From contig NC_081555.1 in the NCBI RefSeq assembly GCF_963082655.1, forward strand, positions 89,850,272 through 89,914,271: DNA of 64,000 bases, read 5' to 3'. This DNA is from Stomoxys calcitrans (taxonomy: Eukaryota; Arthropoda; Insecta; Diptera; Muscidae). The position numbers and the translations under genes were made by a program. This document shows positions 11,360 through 23,340 of the stretch, in pieces. A model generated the notes under the pieces. That model worked only from the letters and a program-made list of their open reading frames with translations, made no database searches and was not told where the DNA came from. How positions within the stretch are numbered: the stretch's first letter is position 1; each line of letters opens with the position of its first letter.

Positions 11360-11478
11360 ACCTAAGTATTTGACCTTGTTAGATATCGAAATCGTCGTTA
11401 AATTCGCCCACCTTCGTTCCCTCTTGAGCAGGCGTATTTCAGTCTTCTCTCACATTGAGACCGCTGGGTCTAGCCCAG

Positions 11479-11780
11479 TCATATGCCATATGCAAGACCC
11501 TTTCCGCCCTTATGATCCTTAACCCTTAGAAGTATTATAACATTGTCTGCGTAGCAGACGGGTTCAAATCCCTCCTCAGTCAGCATCCGTAATAGGTCTT
11601 TTAAGGTGGTCACCCATAGGAGTGGCGATAAAATGCCCCCCTGTGGCGTGCCCTGTGCCATTTTCTCCCTTGTATGTATGCCATGGGACACACAATTTAT
11701 CCACCTGTTCCTTGGCATATGGTTTATCCATTCTCTAAGGACCGGGTCCACCGGGTACTGGTCTAAGGATTTCTTTACCA
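11479..11780 (-). pseudogene. RT palm fragment of non-LTR element
   Basis: The minus strand reads QGTPQGGILSPLLW followed by FEPVCYADNVIILL. The first is RT block B; the second is the catalytic box with YADN in place of YADD, a change expected to abolish activity. The open frame continues upstream into satellite DNA (repeated KISF/NFLP words), which is not part of the protein. Confidence 0.8.
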
Positions 11781-11781
11781 T

Positions 11782-14700
11782 GAAAATTTCGACAAATTTC
11801 CCTATAGCAAAAAATATTGACAAATTCCCCAATGAAAAGGAAATTTTTACAAAACTCCCTATAGGAAGGAAATTTTGATAAAAGTCCCTATAGCAAGGAA
11901 ATTCTGATAACATTTTTCTTTAGCATGAACATTTCGACAAAATTCCCTTAAGCAAGAAAAATTCCCCTATGCGAAGGAAATTTTGACAAATTCCTCTGTA
12001 GTAAGGGAATTTTGACAAAACTCCTTATAGCAGGGAAATTTTAAAAAAATTCCCAGTAACGAAGTTTTGACAAAAATTCCTATGGCAACGTTTATTTAAC
12101 AAAATTTCCTTTTTCTTGAGCATGGAAATTTTGTCAAAATTCCCCATAGCAAGGTAAGGTAAGTTTGACAAAACTCCCTTTAGCAGGGAAATTTGACAAA
12201 TGTCCCTATAGCAAGGAAGGTAATTTTGACAAAACTCCTTATAGCAGGGAAATTTTGACAAATTCTCCTATAGCAAGGAAATTTTCAAAAATTCCTCTAT
12301 AACAAGGAAATTTTGAAACCAAATTTTCTATAGCAAGAGAATTTAGAAAAATTCCCCTTAAACTAAAAAAATTCCCTATTGTTAAGATATTTTGACAAAA
12401 CAACCTATAAAAAGGAAATTTCCATTAAATTTCTTATGGTGTAAAACTGTTATAAAAAAAATTCCTATAACAAGGAAATTATTGAAAAAATTTCCAAAAT
12501 TTCTTGAGCATGGACATTTTGTCAAAATTCCCCATAGCAAGAAAATTTTGACAAAATTCCCCAATGGAAAGGAAATTTTGACAAAACTCCTAATAGCAAG
12601 GAAATTTGGGAAAAAAGGCTCCATAGCGAGAAAATTTTGACAAAGTCCCAAATGGGAAGGAAATTTTGACATATTCCTCTATAGCAAGGAAATTTTAACA
12701 GAACTCCTTATTGCAGGGAAATTTTGTAAAATTCCCCTATAACGAGGAAATGTTGACAAAAATCCCTATAGCAACGAAATTTTGAAACAAAATTTCCTAT
12801 AGCAGGGGAATTTTGAGAACTTTCCCTAAAACAAGGAAATTTCCATAAAATTGTGTATAGTGTAAAACTTTCATAAAATTTTCCTGCAGCAAGGAAATTT
12901 TTGACAAAATTTTCTTGAAAAGAAAATTTTGACAAAACTCCCTAAAGCTAGGAAATTTCGAAAAAATTAATCTATAGCAAGAAAATTTTGACAAATTCCT
13001 CTATGGGAAGGAAATTTTGACAGAACTCCTTATTGCAGGGAAATTTTGAAAAATTCCCCTATAACGAGGAAATTTTGACAAAAATCCCTATAGCAACGAA
13101 ATGTCGAAACAAAATTTCCTATAGCAGGGGAATTTATAGGAGAAATTTCCCTAAAACTAGAAAAAATTCCCCATTGTTAAGATATTTTGACAACACAGCC
13201 TTTAACAAGGAAATTTACATAAAATTTTTTATAGTGTAAAACTTTTATAAAAATTTCCTATAACAAGGAAATTTTTGACAACATTTTTTCATCATGAACC
13301 ATTTGACAAAATCCCTGAAGCAAAAAAATTTTGACAAATTCGCCTCTAGGAACAAAAATTTTGACAAAATCCCTTATGGGAAGATAAGTTTGCCAAAACT
13401 CCCTTTAGCAGGGAAATTTGACAAAAGTCCCTATAGCAAGGAAGGTAATGTTGACAAAACTCCTTATGGCTGGGAAATTTTGACAAATTCCCCTATAGCA
13501 AGGAAATTTTCAAAAATTCCTCTATAACAAGGAAATTTTGAAACCAAATTTTCTATAGCAAGAGAATTTAGAAAAATTCCCCTTAAACTAAAAAAATTCC
13601 CTATTGTTAAGATATTTTGACAAAACAACCTATAAAAAGGAAATTTCCATTAAATTTCTTATGGTGTAAAACTGTTATAAAAAAATTCCTATAAGAAGGA
13701 AATTATTGAAAAAATTTCCAAAATTTCTTGAGCATGGGCATTTTGTCAAAATTCCCCATAGCAAGAAAATTTTGACAAAATTCCCCTATGGAAAGGAAAT
13801 TTTGACAAATTCCTCTATAGCAAGGAAATTTTGACGGAACTCCTTATTGCAGGGAAATTTTGAAAAATTCCCCTATAACGAGGATATGTTGACAAAAATC
13901 CCTATAGCAACGAAATTTTGAAACAAAATTTCCTATAGCAGGGGAATTTTGAGAACTTTCCTTAAAACAAGGAAATTTCCATAAAATTGTGTATAGTGTA
14001 AAACTTTCATAAAATTTTCCTGCAGCAAGGAAATTTTTGACAAAATTTTCTTGAGCATGGAAATTTTGTCAAAATTTCCCATAGCAAGAAAATTTTGACA
14101 AATTCACCTATGAAAAGGTAATTTTGACAAAACTCCCTATAGCAAGGAAATTTCGAAAAAATTAATCTATAGCAAGAAAATTTTGACAAATTCCCCTTAT
14201 GGGACAGAACTCCTTATTGCAGGGAAATTTTGAAAAATTCTCCTATAACGAGGAAATTTTGACAAAAATCCCTATAGCAACGAAATTTTTAAATAAAATT
14301 TCCTAGCAAGGGAATTTTGAAAAATTCCCCTAAAACTAGAAAAAATTCCCCATTGTTAAGATATTTTGACAAAACAGCCTTTAACAAGGAAATTTCCATA
14401 AAATTGTGTATAGTGTAAAACTTTCATAAAATTTTCCTACAACAAGCAAATTTTTGACAAAATTTTCTTGAGCATGGAAATTTTGACAAATTCCCCTATG
14501 AAAAGAAATTTTTGACAAAAAATTTTGAAAAAATTCCCTATAGCAAGGAAATTTCGAAAAAATTAATCTATAGCAAGAAAATTTTGACAAATTCCCCTAT
14601 GGGAAGGACATTTTGACAGAACTCCTTATATCAGGGAAATTTTGAAAAATTTCCCTATACGAGGAAATTTTGACAAAAATCACTATAGCAACGAAATTTC

Positions 14701-15535
14701 GAAACAAAATTTCCTGTAGCAGAGGAATTTTGAGAAATTTCCCTAAAACTAGAAAAAATTCCCTATTGTTAAGATATTTTTACAAAACAGCCTATAAAAA
14801 GGAAATTTCCATTAAATTTCTTATGGTGTAAAACTGTTATAAAAAAATTCCTATAACAAGGAAATTATTGAAAAAATTTCCAAATTTTCTTGAGCATGGA
14901 CACTTTGTTAAAATTCCCCATAGCAAGAAAATTTTGACAAAATTCCCCTATGGAAAGGAAATTTTGACAAAACTCCTAATAGCAAGCAAATTTCGGAAAA
15001 AAGACTCCATAGCAAGAAAATCTTGACAAAGTCCCCAATGGGGAGGAAATTTTGACAAATTCCTCTATAGCAAGGAAATTTTGACAGAACTTCTTATTGC
15101 AGGGAAATTGTGAAAAATTCCCCTATAACTAGGAAATTTTGACAAATTCCTCTATAGCAACGAAATTTTTAAATAAAATTTCCTAGCAAGGGAATTTTGA
15201 AAAATTCCCCTAAAACTAGAAAAAATTCCCTACTGTTAAAATATTTTGACAACACAGCCTTTAACAAGGAAATTTCCATAAAATTTCTTATAGTGTAAAA
15301 CTTTTATAAAAAATTCCTAGAACAAGGAAATTTTTGACAACATTTTCCTTAGCATGAACATTTTGACAAAATTCCCTATAGCAAGAAAATTTTGACAAAT
15401 TCCCCTATGAGAAGGAAATTTCAACAAAAGGAAGGATATTTCATAAAATTTCCTATAGCATAAAACTTTTATAGAAATTTCCTATAACATTTCCTATTCC
15501 TATAATTTTCAAGCTAAAGAAAATGTTGACAAATT
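11782..15535. repeat. large family D satellite array (about 31-bp unit)
   Basis: The basic unit is a near-palindromic AT-rich core, AAATTTTGACAAAATT, plus a spacer reading CCCTATAGCAAGG or CCTATAGCAA. Many diverged copies fill about 3.7 kb. A higher-order repeat is visible: a landmark GATATTTTGACAAAACAACC occurs at 12386 and 13611 (1225 bp apart), with a related copy at 14773. A second landmark with ACAGCCTTTAACAAGG recurs near 13183, 14361 and 15238. Open frames here (KFPCYREFCQNFL words) only translate the repeat. Confidence 0.85.
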
Positions 15536-15800
15536 CAAGCTCATACCATCGCGGTATAATCGAGGCGACGATAGGAAACAGGTTCTAGAGAACATGTTGC
15601 CTTAGCATAGGCGGAGCGATTAGGATCACGCCCACTAGGGCACTGGAGACTATTCTAGATATCCGACCCATTGACATACAGATTAAGTGTGAGGCAGCTA
15701 CTGCGGCTATGAGACTTAAGGCGATTGGAGAATGAATAGAGGATAGGAGCAGCTCATACCATCGCGGTATATTGGAGGCGACGATAGGAAACCTTGAGGG
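15536..15800 (+). pseudogene. rearranged non-LTR fragment inside the satellite
   Basis: Plus-strand sequence matches the complement of about 10850-11000, the region encoding the 'PDIRPIDIQIKCEAA' part of the non-LTR element at 9.9-11.8 kb. The segment AGCTCATACCATCGCGGTAT appears at both ends (about 15537 and 15753), so the fragment is duplicated or scrambled. Satellite sequence resumes after about 15810. Confidence 0.65.
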
Positions 15801-16030
15801 AATGGAATTTCCTTTTAAAATGCAATTTTTTACCAAACTTCTATAGCAAAGAAATGTAGCCAAATTTTCCTATAGCAAAGAAATTTTTCAATATTTCCAT
15901 AAAAATCCTGTCATGAGTTTAAACCTACTTTCTCTTATTTATCGGGTAAACAGATTTTCTCTCTTTAAATTGAAAATTGAGTTCAAAATTATTTCATCAC
16001 TTTTTTTCTAAATTTTCACTTCAAGAGTTA
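15801..16030. repeat. decayed family D satellite
   Basis: Contains CAAACTTCTATAGCAAAG and CAAATTTTCCTATAGCAAAG, then fades into AT-rich sequence. Confidence 0.5.
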
Positions 16031-17494
16031 GGCCAATCTTATTCTGCTGTCGTAATGGTCTAATGAAATATTATCACCCAGATCAATGTGTGTGTGTGTG
16101 TGTGAGTGTGGCTAGGGCATGTAAACGTCTTTAATATTTCCCTGTCGGCTTAAAACAATCTTCATTTGATTTAGTACTCCAGAGTTTTGAATAATCAATA
16201 GAACATTTGCCAGAGTGCCTGTGTGTGCGTGGTAGGACATTCGATGTTCTCGTATGTCAATAATGCCACGAGCCTCAAGCAAAGAGAAACAAAAAAAGCA
16301 TAAAGGATAAAGGATATAACCATGGCAAGGGGTAGTTGAGGGCAGGGCAAATGGGAGCTTTGTGCAGTTTGTTTGTGCGCTCTCACTTACAACAAAAGCT
16401 TCCAATTCATATTTGGTTCTGGGTTAACAAGGAACGCATCGCAAGGATCATCACACAATCTGCACATCACAAAGCAAGAACATCATTGAGTTGGTAGGGG
16501 AGGCATAGAAACCAGAGGGGGAGTAGAAGTGGGAGCTAAACGAATATGTGCAGGTGTGTGTGTGTGTGCGTGTTTTCCCATAAGGGTGTCACTGTGTGCT
16601 TGTTTGCCTTGATTTTTGCCAGAGTGGGTTGAATGGGAAGAGGGGTTTTGTTGGCTACGATGGTATCCTTTACACAATTGCTCTTCTTGCTCTTGTTGCT
16701 GTTGGATTATTGTAGAGAACTCAATATTGCAGTGTACACTTATTTCACATATTTTTCCACGCAGTCACCAATACAAACGCACACACACACACTCACACTC
16801 ACACCCATTCACTATGGTGAATACTGTTCATCGTCAACACCATCTTCTACTTTTGCTCGCAGGATATCGTCATCATCATCGTCGTTGTAGTCAGTGACAG
16901 CTATGACTGGTCATGTATAACCCAAATACACTCCCATATCACCGAGATGGCGCTACTCGGATACATGGCGACTCTCATATGCTGATATTCATTTGAATGA
17001 ATAACGCAAAGCTGACTGACTAAAGGACTGCCCCATTGACAGACAGAGGGACAAACAAACTGACTGACTGACTGACTGTCAGTCTCACTCCTTGGCTGTT
17101 CGCATAACGAGTACAACATACCTTCATGTTCATGTTCCATGTCCATGTTCAACGTTGGCTTTGTGTGGATTTCAATATTTCTGTGTTTTTTTTTTTCTGT
17201 TATTTGGCGAGTGCGTAGTCTTGTTGTTATGCCAGAAGGGGATTGGGTAGAGGAGGAGAACTTGGAAATGGCAAAAGAACAGCCTTTGTAAGGCATCCTC
17301 CAGTGCTCAGCCTCCACACCCCCTTTTCGAGAACAATCTCGATTGGAGCTTCTATATGAGGATGATGATGATGATGATGGAGGATAACAATGATGGTAGT
17401 TGGAATGTGTATCGTATTTACATTTCATCTGCTGCAAGTATAGTTTGCCCCGATGCATGGTGGTTACACGTAAATGTAAAATGCGCCTCCTTAG

Positions 17495-17526
<32 letters not shown>

Positions 17527-17740
17527 CTAATACTATTTGCTGGTATTGCCAGCACTTTAAGGCCGCTGAAGAAGAACTCAGGAAGGAAGAAGCAAGGTGG
17601 GCTGCAAAATGGTTTGCTAGATGGCATTGCTCTCGCCAAGTCAGCGAGCCAGCCACCTCTTCAATCAGAGTTGCCATCTGCAGCACCCTCTTCAAGGTGC
17701 CATTTGCAGCTAACCGATAAAAACACACCACAGTAGGATA
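16031..17740. other. probable single-copy DNA with microsatellites
   Basis: There is a (TG)n tract near 16089-16104, TG-rich runs near 16553-16572, CACA/ACTCAC runs near 16780-16800, (CATCAT) near 16870, a (TGAC) run near 17059-17078, (GATGAT) near 17359-17380 and (TTG)n near 17497-17515. A 276-codon minus frame (16901-17731) is open but is mostly Ser, Thr and Gln runs, with no domain and only a GTG at its 5' limit, so I do not call a gene. Confidence 0.5.
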
Positions 17741-18184
17741 GGAAATTTAGTCAAAATTGTATTTTTAAAATAATTTTTTTTTAATTTGTTTGTTAGGGGA
17801 AATTTTACAAATTTGTCCCCTATGGCAAATTTTGTCCAAATTCAAAAATTTCATTTTTTTAGAAATTTTGGTAAAATTTACATAAATTTAGGAATTTTGT
17901 TAAAATTTCATTTCTATAAAAACATTTTGTGACGATTTCATTTCTTTGAAATATTTTGTCAAAATTTCATCTCTTATGGATATTTGATCAAAGTTTTATT
18001 TCTACAGAAAATTTTTGTGACGGATTAATTTCTTTGAGAAATATTATCAAAATTTCATCTCAAATGGATATTTTGTCACAATTTAATTTTTTATTGGAAA
18101 TTTTGTCAAAATTTCATTTCCAGATAGGCCAATTTAACAAAATATCATTTTTATAAAAATGTTGTCAAAATTCCCTGAAGTTTT
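17741..18184. repeat. family D satellite fragment, reverse spacer orientation
   Basis: Repeats of TTTTGTCAAAATTTCATTTC with spacers such as TATAGAAAAT are the inverse orientation of the array at 11.8-15.5 kb. Confidence 0.65.
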
Positions 18185-19330
18185 TTCAATATTTGGGTCG
18201 AATAATCCATTTGACGTATCGAATAGTCCATTTGACGCCCCACCTAGACTTGAACTCAAATTTTAATGTCATGTTTGTCATCTTTTCCCTAATACTTTTC
18301 ATTTGAGTCCCATATTGACATGAACTACGAATATATCTGTTTAGAGGAGTTTTGGGGTTGGGGGGGTGGGGCCGCAGGGTACTTGAACTCAAATTTTAAT
18401 ACCATATTCGTTTCCTGATCTCCAATACCTTTCGTTTGATACCCTTATTGTGCCCATCGAACCACTTTCGGATATGGGTGGAGTTTTTGGGGTAAGGAGG
18501 AGGGTCCGCCTTCACCCGATATTTAATACCATATTCGTATTCTACTCTCCAATACATTTCATTTGATACCTATATTGTCCCGATCGGTCTACTTTTGATT
18601 TTGGGTTCTGTTGTTGGCATAAGGAGGAGGGTCCGTCCCCCTTCCGATACCGAAAAATTATATAGCCTATGTTTACTTCAAGACCAACCTACATAATATA
18701 CGAAAATTTCGAGAAAATCGGTTCTGCCGTTTTTCAGTCTACACGGAACAAACAAACCGAGTCCCCCATATATCCGTCATTGGCTAATGTGGCCATTTTG
18801 GGCGTTTTTATGGGGGTGTGGTGCCCCCCTATACTTTGACATGAATTTGTATTCCAGATTCGTTATCTACTCCCGCATACTTTTCATTTGATATCCATAT
18901 TGTCCCCTATCGGTCCACTTTTGAATTTGGGTGGTGTTTTTGGGGTAACGGTGGAGGGTCCGCTCCCTTCCGTTATCATTATAAATATTATAAAGCCCAT
19001 TCCTTCTTCCTGACCATATTCGTAATCTACTCGCGAATACCTTTCATTTAAGTCCCATATTGTCATGATCGGATCGGACCCAACTTTTATTAAGAAATTC
19101 GTACTCTACTCTTGAATAGCTTTCATTTGAATCCCATATTGTCCCGATCGGTCCACTTTTATTTTTGGGCAGTACTTTGGGGTAAGGGGGAGGGTCCGCT
19201 CCCCTTCCGATATCAAAAAATTATAAAGCCTATGTTTCCTTCCAGACCAACCTACACAATCTGTGAAAATTTCAAGGTTATCGGTTCAGCCGTTGTTGTG
19301 TCTATACGGAAGAAACAAACAAACCGATTT
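18185..19330 (+). repeat. family C degenerate tandem repeat, plus orientation
   Basis: Recurrent phrases are TTTCATTTGAGTCCCATATTG or close variants, GATCGGTCCACTTTTG, GGGGTAAGG.GGAGGGTCCGC, and AATTCGTACTCTACTC. The block ends in a conserved tail (GACCAACCTACA, GTTTTTCAGTCTACACGGAAC-like). The same phrases recur, mostly inverted, at 24.4-26.8, 49.6-51.8 and 61-62.3 kb, and in plus orientation at 27-29.6 and 31.8-33.1 kb. No coding content. Confidence 0.65.
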
Positions 19331-19334
19331 CCTA

Positions 19335-19965
19335 TCGGCGACGATAGGAAATCTGGAAGGAAGGGAAGTGGTTTCCGATCGGATACCTGGAATGAACCTT
19401 GAAGCCGACTGCGAGGCACTGCTACCACCGGCACAGTCTTGGATTGAGGGAACCCTAGTATTGCCATCTGGAAGATCATATTACACTGATGGATCAAAGC
19501 TAGAGGACAGAGTGGGTCTGGGGGTATACATTGAGAACCTAGTGTCTGAGATCTGTTTTAGACTGCCTGACCATAATACGATCCTGCAGGCAGAGATCCG
19601 GGCGATCACGGAATGCGTGAAGTGGTGTGATGCTAACGCGAGGACGTCGAGTGTAAACATCTTTAACGACAGTAAAATTGCCATAAGGGCAATACCAACC
19701 AGGACGGTAAGGTGACGAACAGTCTTGCAGTGTAAGAAGGAGATTAACGCCATCTCTGGGGATGCCAAAACCTGCATCGTGTGGGTGCCGGGCCATAACG
19801 GAGTAAGGGGAAATGAAAGGTCAGGTGGCATGAGGACTGCCGTCAATAAACTTTGTTAACCCGAAGCCATTCGGCTCGACGCAGTCCTAGTTAAGGGAGT
19901 GGGCGACGAATGCGCATGCAATATTGTGGAACAGCGAAACGGTCAGCAGGACGGCGAAATCCTAT
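19335..19965 (+). pseudogene. RNase H fragment of the non-LTR family seen at 9.9-11.8 kb
   Basis: The plus frame reads YYTDGSKLEDRVGLGVYIEN, LQAEIRAITECVKW and NIFNDSKIAIRAI, nearly the same protein as the copy at 10086-10715. It stops after RTVR at 19715. Further homologous sequence (VWVPGHNG region, about 19775) is out of frame and partly deleted. It abuts a large family D array at about 19970. Confidence 0.8.
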
Positions 19966-19969
19966 TCTT

Positions 19970-22560
19970 GCAATAGGGGATATTTTTAAAATTTTCCTTT
20001 CCAATGGTGAGTTTTGTTAAAAATTTCCCTGCTATAGGGAGTTTTGTTAGAAGTTCCTAGCTATGGGAAATTTATTCAAAATTTCCTTTCCATCGGGATT
20101 TTTTTTTTCAAAATTTGTTTGCTATAGGGAATTTTATAAAAAATGTCATTGCTATATGGAGTTTGCTAAGATTTCCTCTCCACTATTTAGTTTTGTCACA
20201 ATTTTCTTGCTATAGTGAATTTTTTCTTTGCTATAGGGAGTTTTGTCAAAATTTGCTTACTATAGAGAAATTTTGTCAAAATTTCCTTGCTATAGGGAAT
20301 TTTTGGCAACATTTCCTAGCTATAAGAAATTTTGTTGAAATTTCCTCACTATGGGAAGAAAGTTTTGTCAAAATTTTCTTGCTATAGGGAATTTTACCAA
20401 AATTTTCTTGCTATTGGAAATTTTATCAAAGTTTTCTTGCTATTGGAAATTTTTTTCAAAATTTCGTAGCTATGGAAAATTTTGGGAAAATTTCCTTGCT
20501 ATGGGAAATTTTTCAAAATTTCGTTGCTATGGAAAATTTTGTTAAAATTCCCTTGCTATAGGGAATTTCCTTAAAATTTCTTTGTTTTAGGGAATTTTAT
20601 CAAAATTTCCTTGCTATAGGGAATTTTTTCAAAATTTCCTTGCTATGGGAAATTATGTCAAAATTTCCCATAGCAAGGGGAAATATGGGAAATTTTGTCA
20701 AAATTTCCTTGCAATGGGGAATTTTGTCAAAATTTTCTTATTTAAGGGAATTTTGCAAAAATTTCCTTGTTTTAAGGAATTTTATTAAAATTTCCTTGTT
20801 TTAAGGAATTTTATCAAAATTTCGTTGCTATAGGGAATTTTGTCAAAATTTCCTTGCTATGGGAAATTTTGTCAAAATTTCCTTGCTATGGGACATTTTG
20901 TCAAAATTTCCTTGCTATGGAAAATCTTGTCAAAATTTCCTTGCAATGGGGAATTTTGTCAAAATTTTCTTATTTTAGGGAATTTTGTCAAAATTTTCTT
21001 ATTTTAAGGAATTTTGCAAAAATTTCCTTGTTTTAAGGAATTTTATCAAAATTTCCTTGTTTTAAGGAATTTTATCAAAATTTCGTTGCTATAGGGAATT
21101 TTATCAAAATTTCCTTGCTATGGGAAATTTTGTCAAAATTTCCTTGCTATGGGGAATTTTGTCAAAATTTTCTTATTTTAGGGAAATTTATCAAAATTTC
21201 CTGGCTGTGTGGAAGTTTTTCAATATCTCCTTGCTATGCGGATTCTTTTTTTCAAAATTTTCCTTCATCAAAATTTCGTCCACATTTCCTTGCAATAAAG
21301 AATTTGTCAAAATTGTCTTGCTATAGAAAATTTTCTCAAAATTTCCTTGTTAGGAAAATTTTGTCAAAATTTCCTTACTATAGAAAATTTTGTCAAAATT
21401 TCCTTGCTATGGGGAAATTTGTGAAAATTTCCTTGCTATAGGGCATTTCGCCAAAATTTCCTTACTATGGGGAAATTTGTAAAAATTTCCTTGCTATAGG
21501 GCATTTCGCCAAAATTTCCTTGCTATAGGGACATTTGTAAAAAATTCGTTGCTATAGAGAATTCTGTCAAATTTCCCTTGCTATAGGGAATTTCGCCAAA
21601 ATTTCTTTGCTATGGGGAATTTCGCCAAAATTTCCTCGCTATAGGGAATTTTGTCGAAATTTCCTGGCTATACGGAATTTTTTTTTCAAAATTTTCTTGA
21701 ATTTTCATTCATCAGAATTTCGTCAACATTTCCTTGCAATAAATAATTTGTCAAAATTTCCTTTCTATGGAAAATTTTGTCAAATTTCCCTTGCTGTAGG
21801 GAATTTCGCCAAAATTTCCTTGCTATGGGGAATTTCGCCAAAATTTCCTCGCTATAGGGAATTTCGCCTAAATTTCATCGCTATAGGGAATTTCGCCTAA
21901 GTTTCCTGCAATAAAGAATTTGCCAAAATTTTCTTGCGGTGGAAAATTGTGTCAAAATTTCCTTGCTATGGGGAAATTTGTGAAAATTTCCTTGCTATAG
22001 GGAATTTCGCCAAAATTTCATCGCAATAGGGAATTTCGCCAATATTTCCTTGCTATGGGGAATTTTGTCAAAAATTCGTTGCTATAGAGAATTTTGTCAA
22101 ATTTCAAAAATTCCTTGCTATAGGGAATTTGTCAAAAATTCGTTCCTATAGAGAATTTTTGCAAATTTCCCTTGATTGAAGGAATTTTGTCAAATTTCCC
22201 TTGTTATTGGGAATTTTGCCAAAACTTCCTAGCTATGGGGAATTTTGTCAAAATATCCCTACTGTGTATAATTTTTTCAATATCTCCTTGCTATGCGGAT
22301 TTTTTTTTTCAATATTTTCTTAAATTTTCTAAAAATGTCCTTGCAATAGGGATTTTTTTCAAAATTTCCTTGATATAGAAAATTTTAACAAAATTTCCTT
22401 GCTATTTATTCAAAATTCACTTGGTGTAGAGAATTTTTTTAAAAATTTCTTTGCCAGGGATTTTTGTCAAAATTTCCTTGCAATTTTGTCAAAATTTCAA
22501 ATCATTAAGAAATTTCGTCTAAATTTTTTTCTATGGTAAATTTTTTTAAAAATGTATTTC
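19970..22560. repeat. large family D satellite array, reverse orientation
   Basis: Units read TTTTGTCAAAATTTCCTTGC followed by TATAGGGAA, the reverse complement of the spacer order at 11.8-15.5 kb. A higher-order duplication of about 240 bp is visible between 20700 and 21180 (TTTTCTTATTTTAGGGAATT blocks). Long hydrophobic-looking open frames are repeat translations. Confidence 0.85.
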
Positions 22561-22590
22561 TGTGAAAAATGTTTTAAAGTTTTTTTTTTT

Positions 22591-23125
22591 ACAAATTTTG
22601 TTTGTTTCTCTTTTGAGACGAGCTCAATGAACAGAGATTTTCTTTGCAAATGGAAAAGGAAAACCAGAGATAGCAACACCCACCAACCACTATGGGAGGC
22701 GTTTCGTCTTTGGTTAGAAGACTTTTCAACCATATTAGGTGTGATGACTTCAAGGGCCGTGCGTTGGTATTTTGTATTTGAATGGTATTAATTGCGAAAA
22801 CGCCTCTATGATAGAATAACCACATTAACCACGCTCGACAACCCTGTCTATTAGCTGTACATTTTCCCAATGCATGGGTTTTTTGTGTAATGAAAGACTT
22901 TTTTCTGCGTAAATTACACTACTTCCATGGTACGATGATTGTGTGCATCTGTTGGAAGTTTTATTGATGGCTTCGAACTCTTAGCAACGGCTCTCTTTGT
23001 TACTCCGTGTACCTAGGTTCGAATCCCGGCCGGGCTCTGCCCAATTTTTTTCATTTTCAAGTTTTTTTGCCAAGAAAATCTCCGTTCATTGAGCTCGTCT
23101 CGAAAGAAAAACAAACAAAAATTGT
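22591..23125. mobile_element. foldback-like element with about 60-bp inverted repeats
   Basis: Left arm 22591-22650 and right arm 23066-23125 are inverted copies at roughly 90% identity; both contain GAGACGAGCTCAATGAAC in opposite orientations. The 415-bp interior has no transposase. It includes a tRNA-like stretch near the right arm (see 22982-23051). No target duplication could be fixed because both flanks are AT-rich satellite. It could be a MITE or foldback element. Confidence 0.65.
22982..23051 (+). other. tRNA-like Pol III promoter fragment
   Basis: A-box-like TAGCAACGGC is followed by a perfect B box GGTTCGAATCC at 23016-23026 and a T7 run at 23045-23051 that could terminate Pol III. 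It does not form a complete tRNA gene by eye. It may be a second, different tRNA-derived SINE head captured in the foldback element. Confidence 0.45.
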
Positions 23126-23340
23126 GACCTAACAGGCATAAAACTTCATTTCTATGGGAAATTTGTCTCAAGATTTCATTTCTGAGGGAATATTTTTTTT
23201 TTAATTTAATTTCCATTGAAAATTTTATCAAAGTTTTATTAACTTGCGAAGGACATTTTCTTCAAGCTTTATTTTCTTGCGATGAAAATTTTGTCAAAGT
23301 TTTATGGGTCTGATTGATTCAAATTTATTACAGAATTGAA
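23126..23340. repeat. decayed family D satellite
   Basis: Words such as TTCATTTCTATGGGAAATTT and AAAATTTTGTCAAAGTTTTA indicate old satellite sequence. Confidence 0.5.

Larger units (their letters stand above)
9925..11780 (-). mobile_element. 5'-truncated non-LTR retrotransposon with RNase H
   Basis: On the minus strand the order is: RT palm fragment (about 11780-11480), RT thumb region (11359-10876), RNase H (10715-10086), and a cysteine-rich tail (complement of about 10080-9970). That order is typical of RNase H-bearing insect non-LTR elements such as the Loa or I groups. The 5' half, including endonuclease and gag-like ORF, is missing. The truncated 5' end abuts the family D satellite at about 11780. 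Confidence 0.8.

Noticed and set aside
11479..15000. Many open frames rich in KFPCYREFCQNF words
   Set aside because: They are translations of the D satellite; only the last part of the frame ending near 11479 is true RT sequence.
16901..17731. 276-codon open frame on the minus strand
   Set aside because: Mostly Ser, Thr, Gln and His runs from microsatellites, only a GTG at its 5' limit, no domain and no splice or promoter context. It could hide a real exon, but I cannot support one.
23016..23026. True tRNA gene
   Set aside because: A good B box is present but no full cloverleaf could be drawn; the same holds for all SINE heads in the window.
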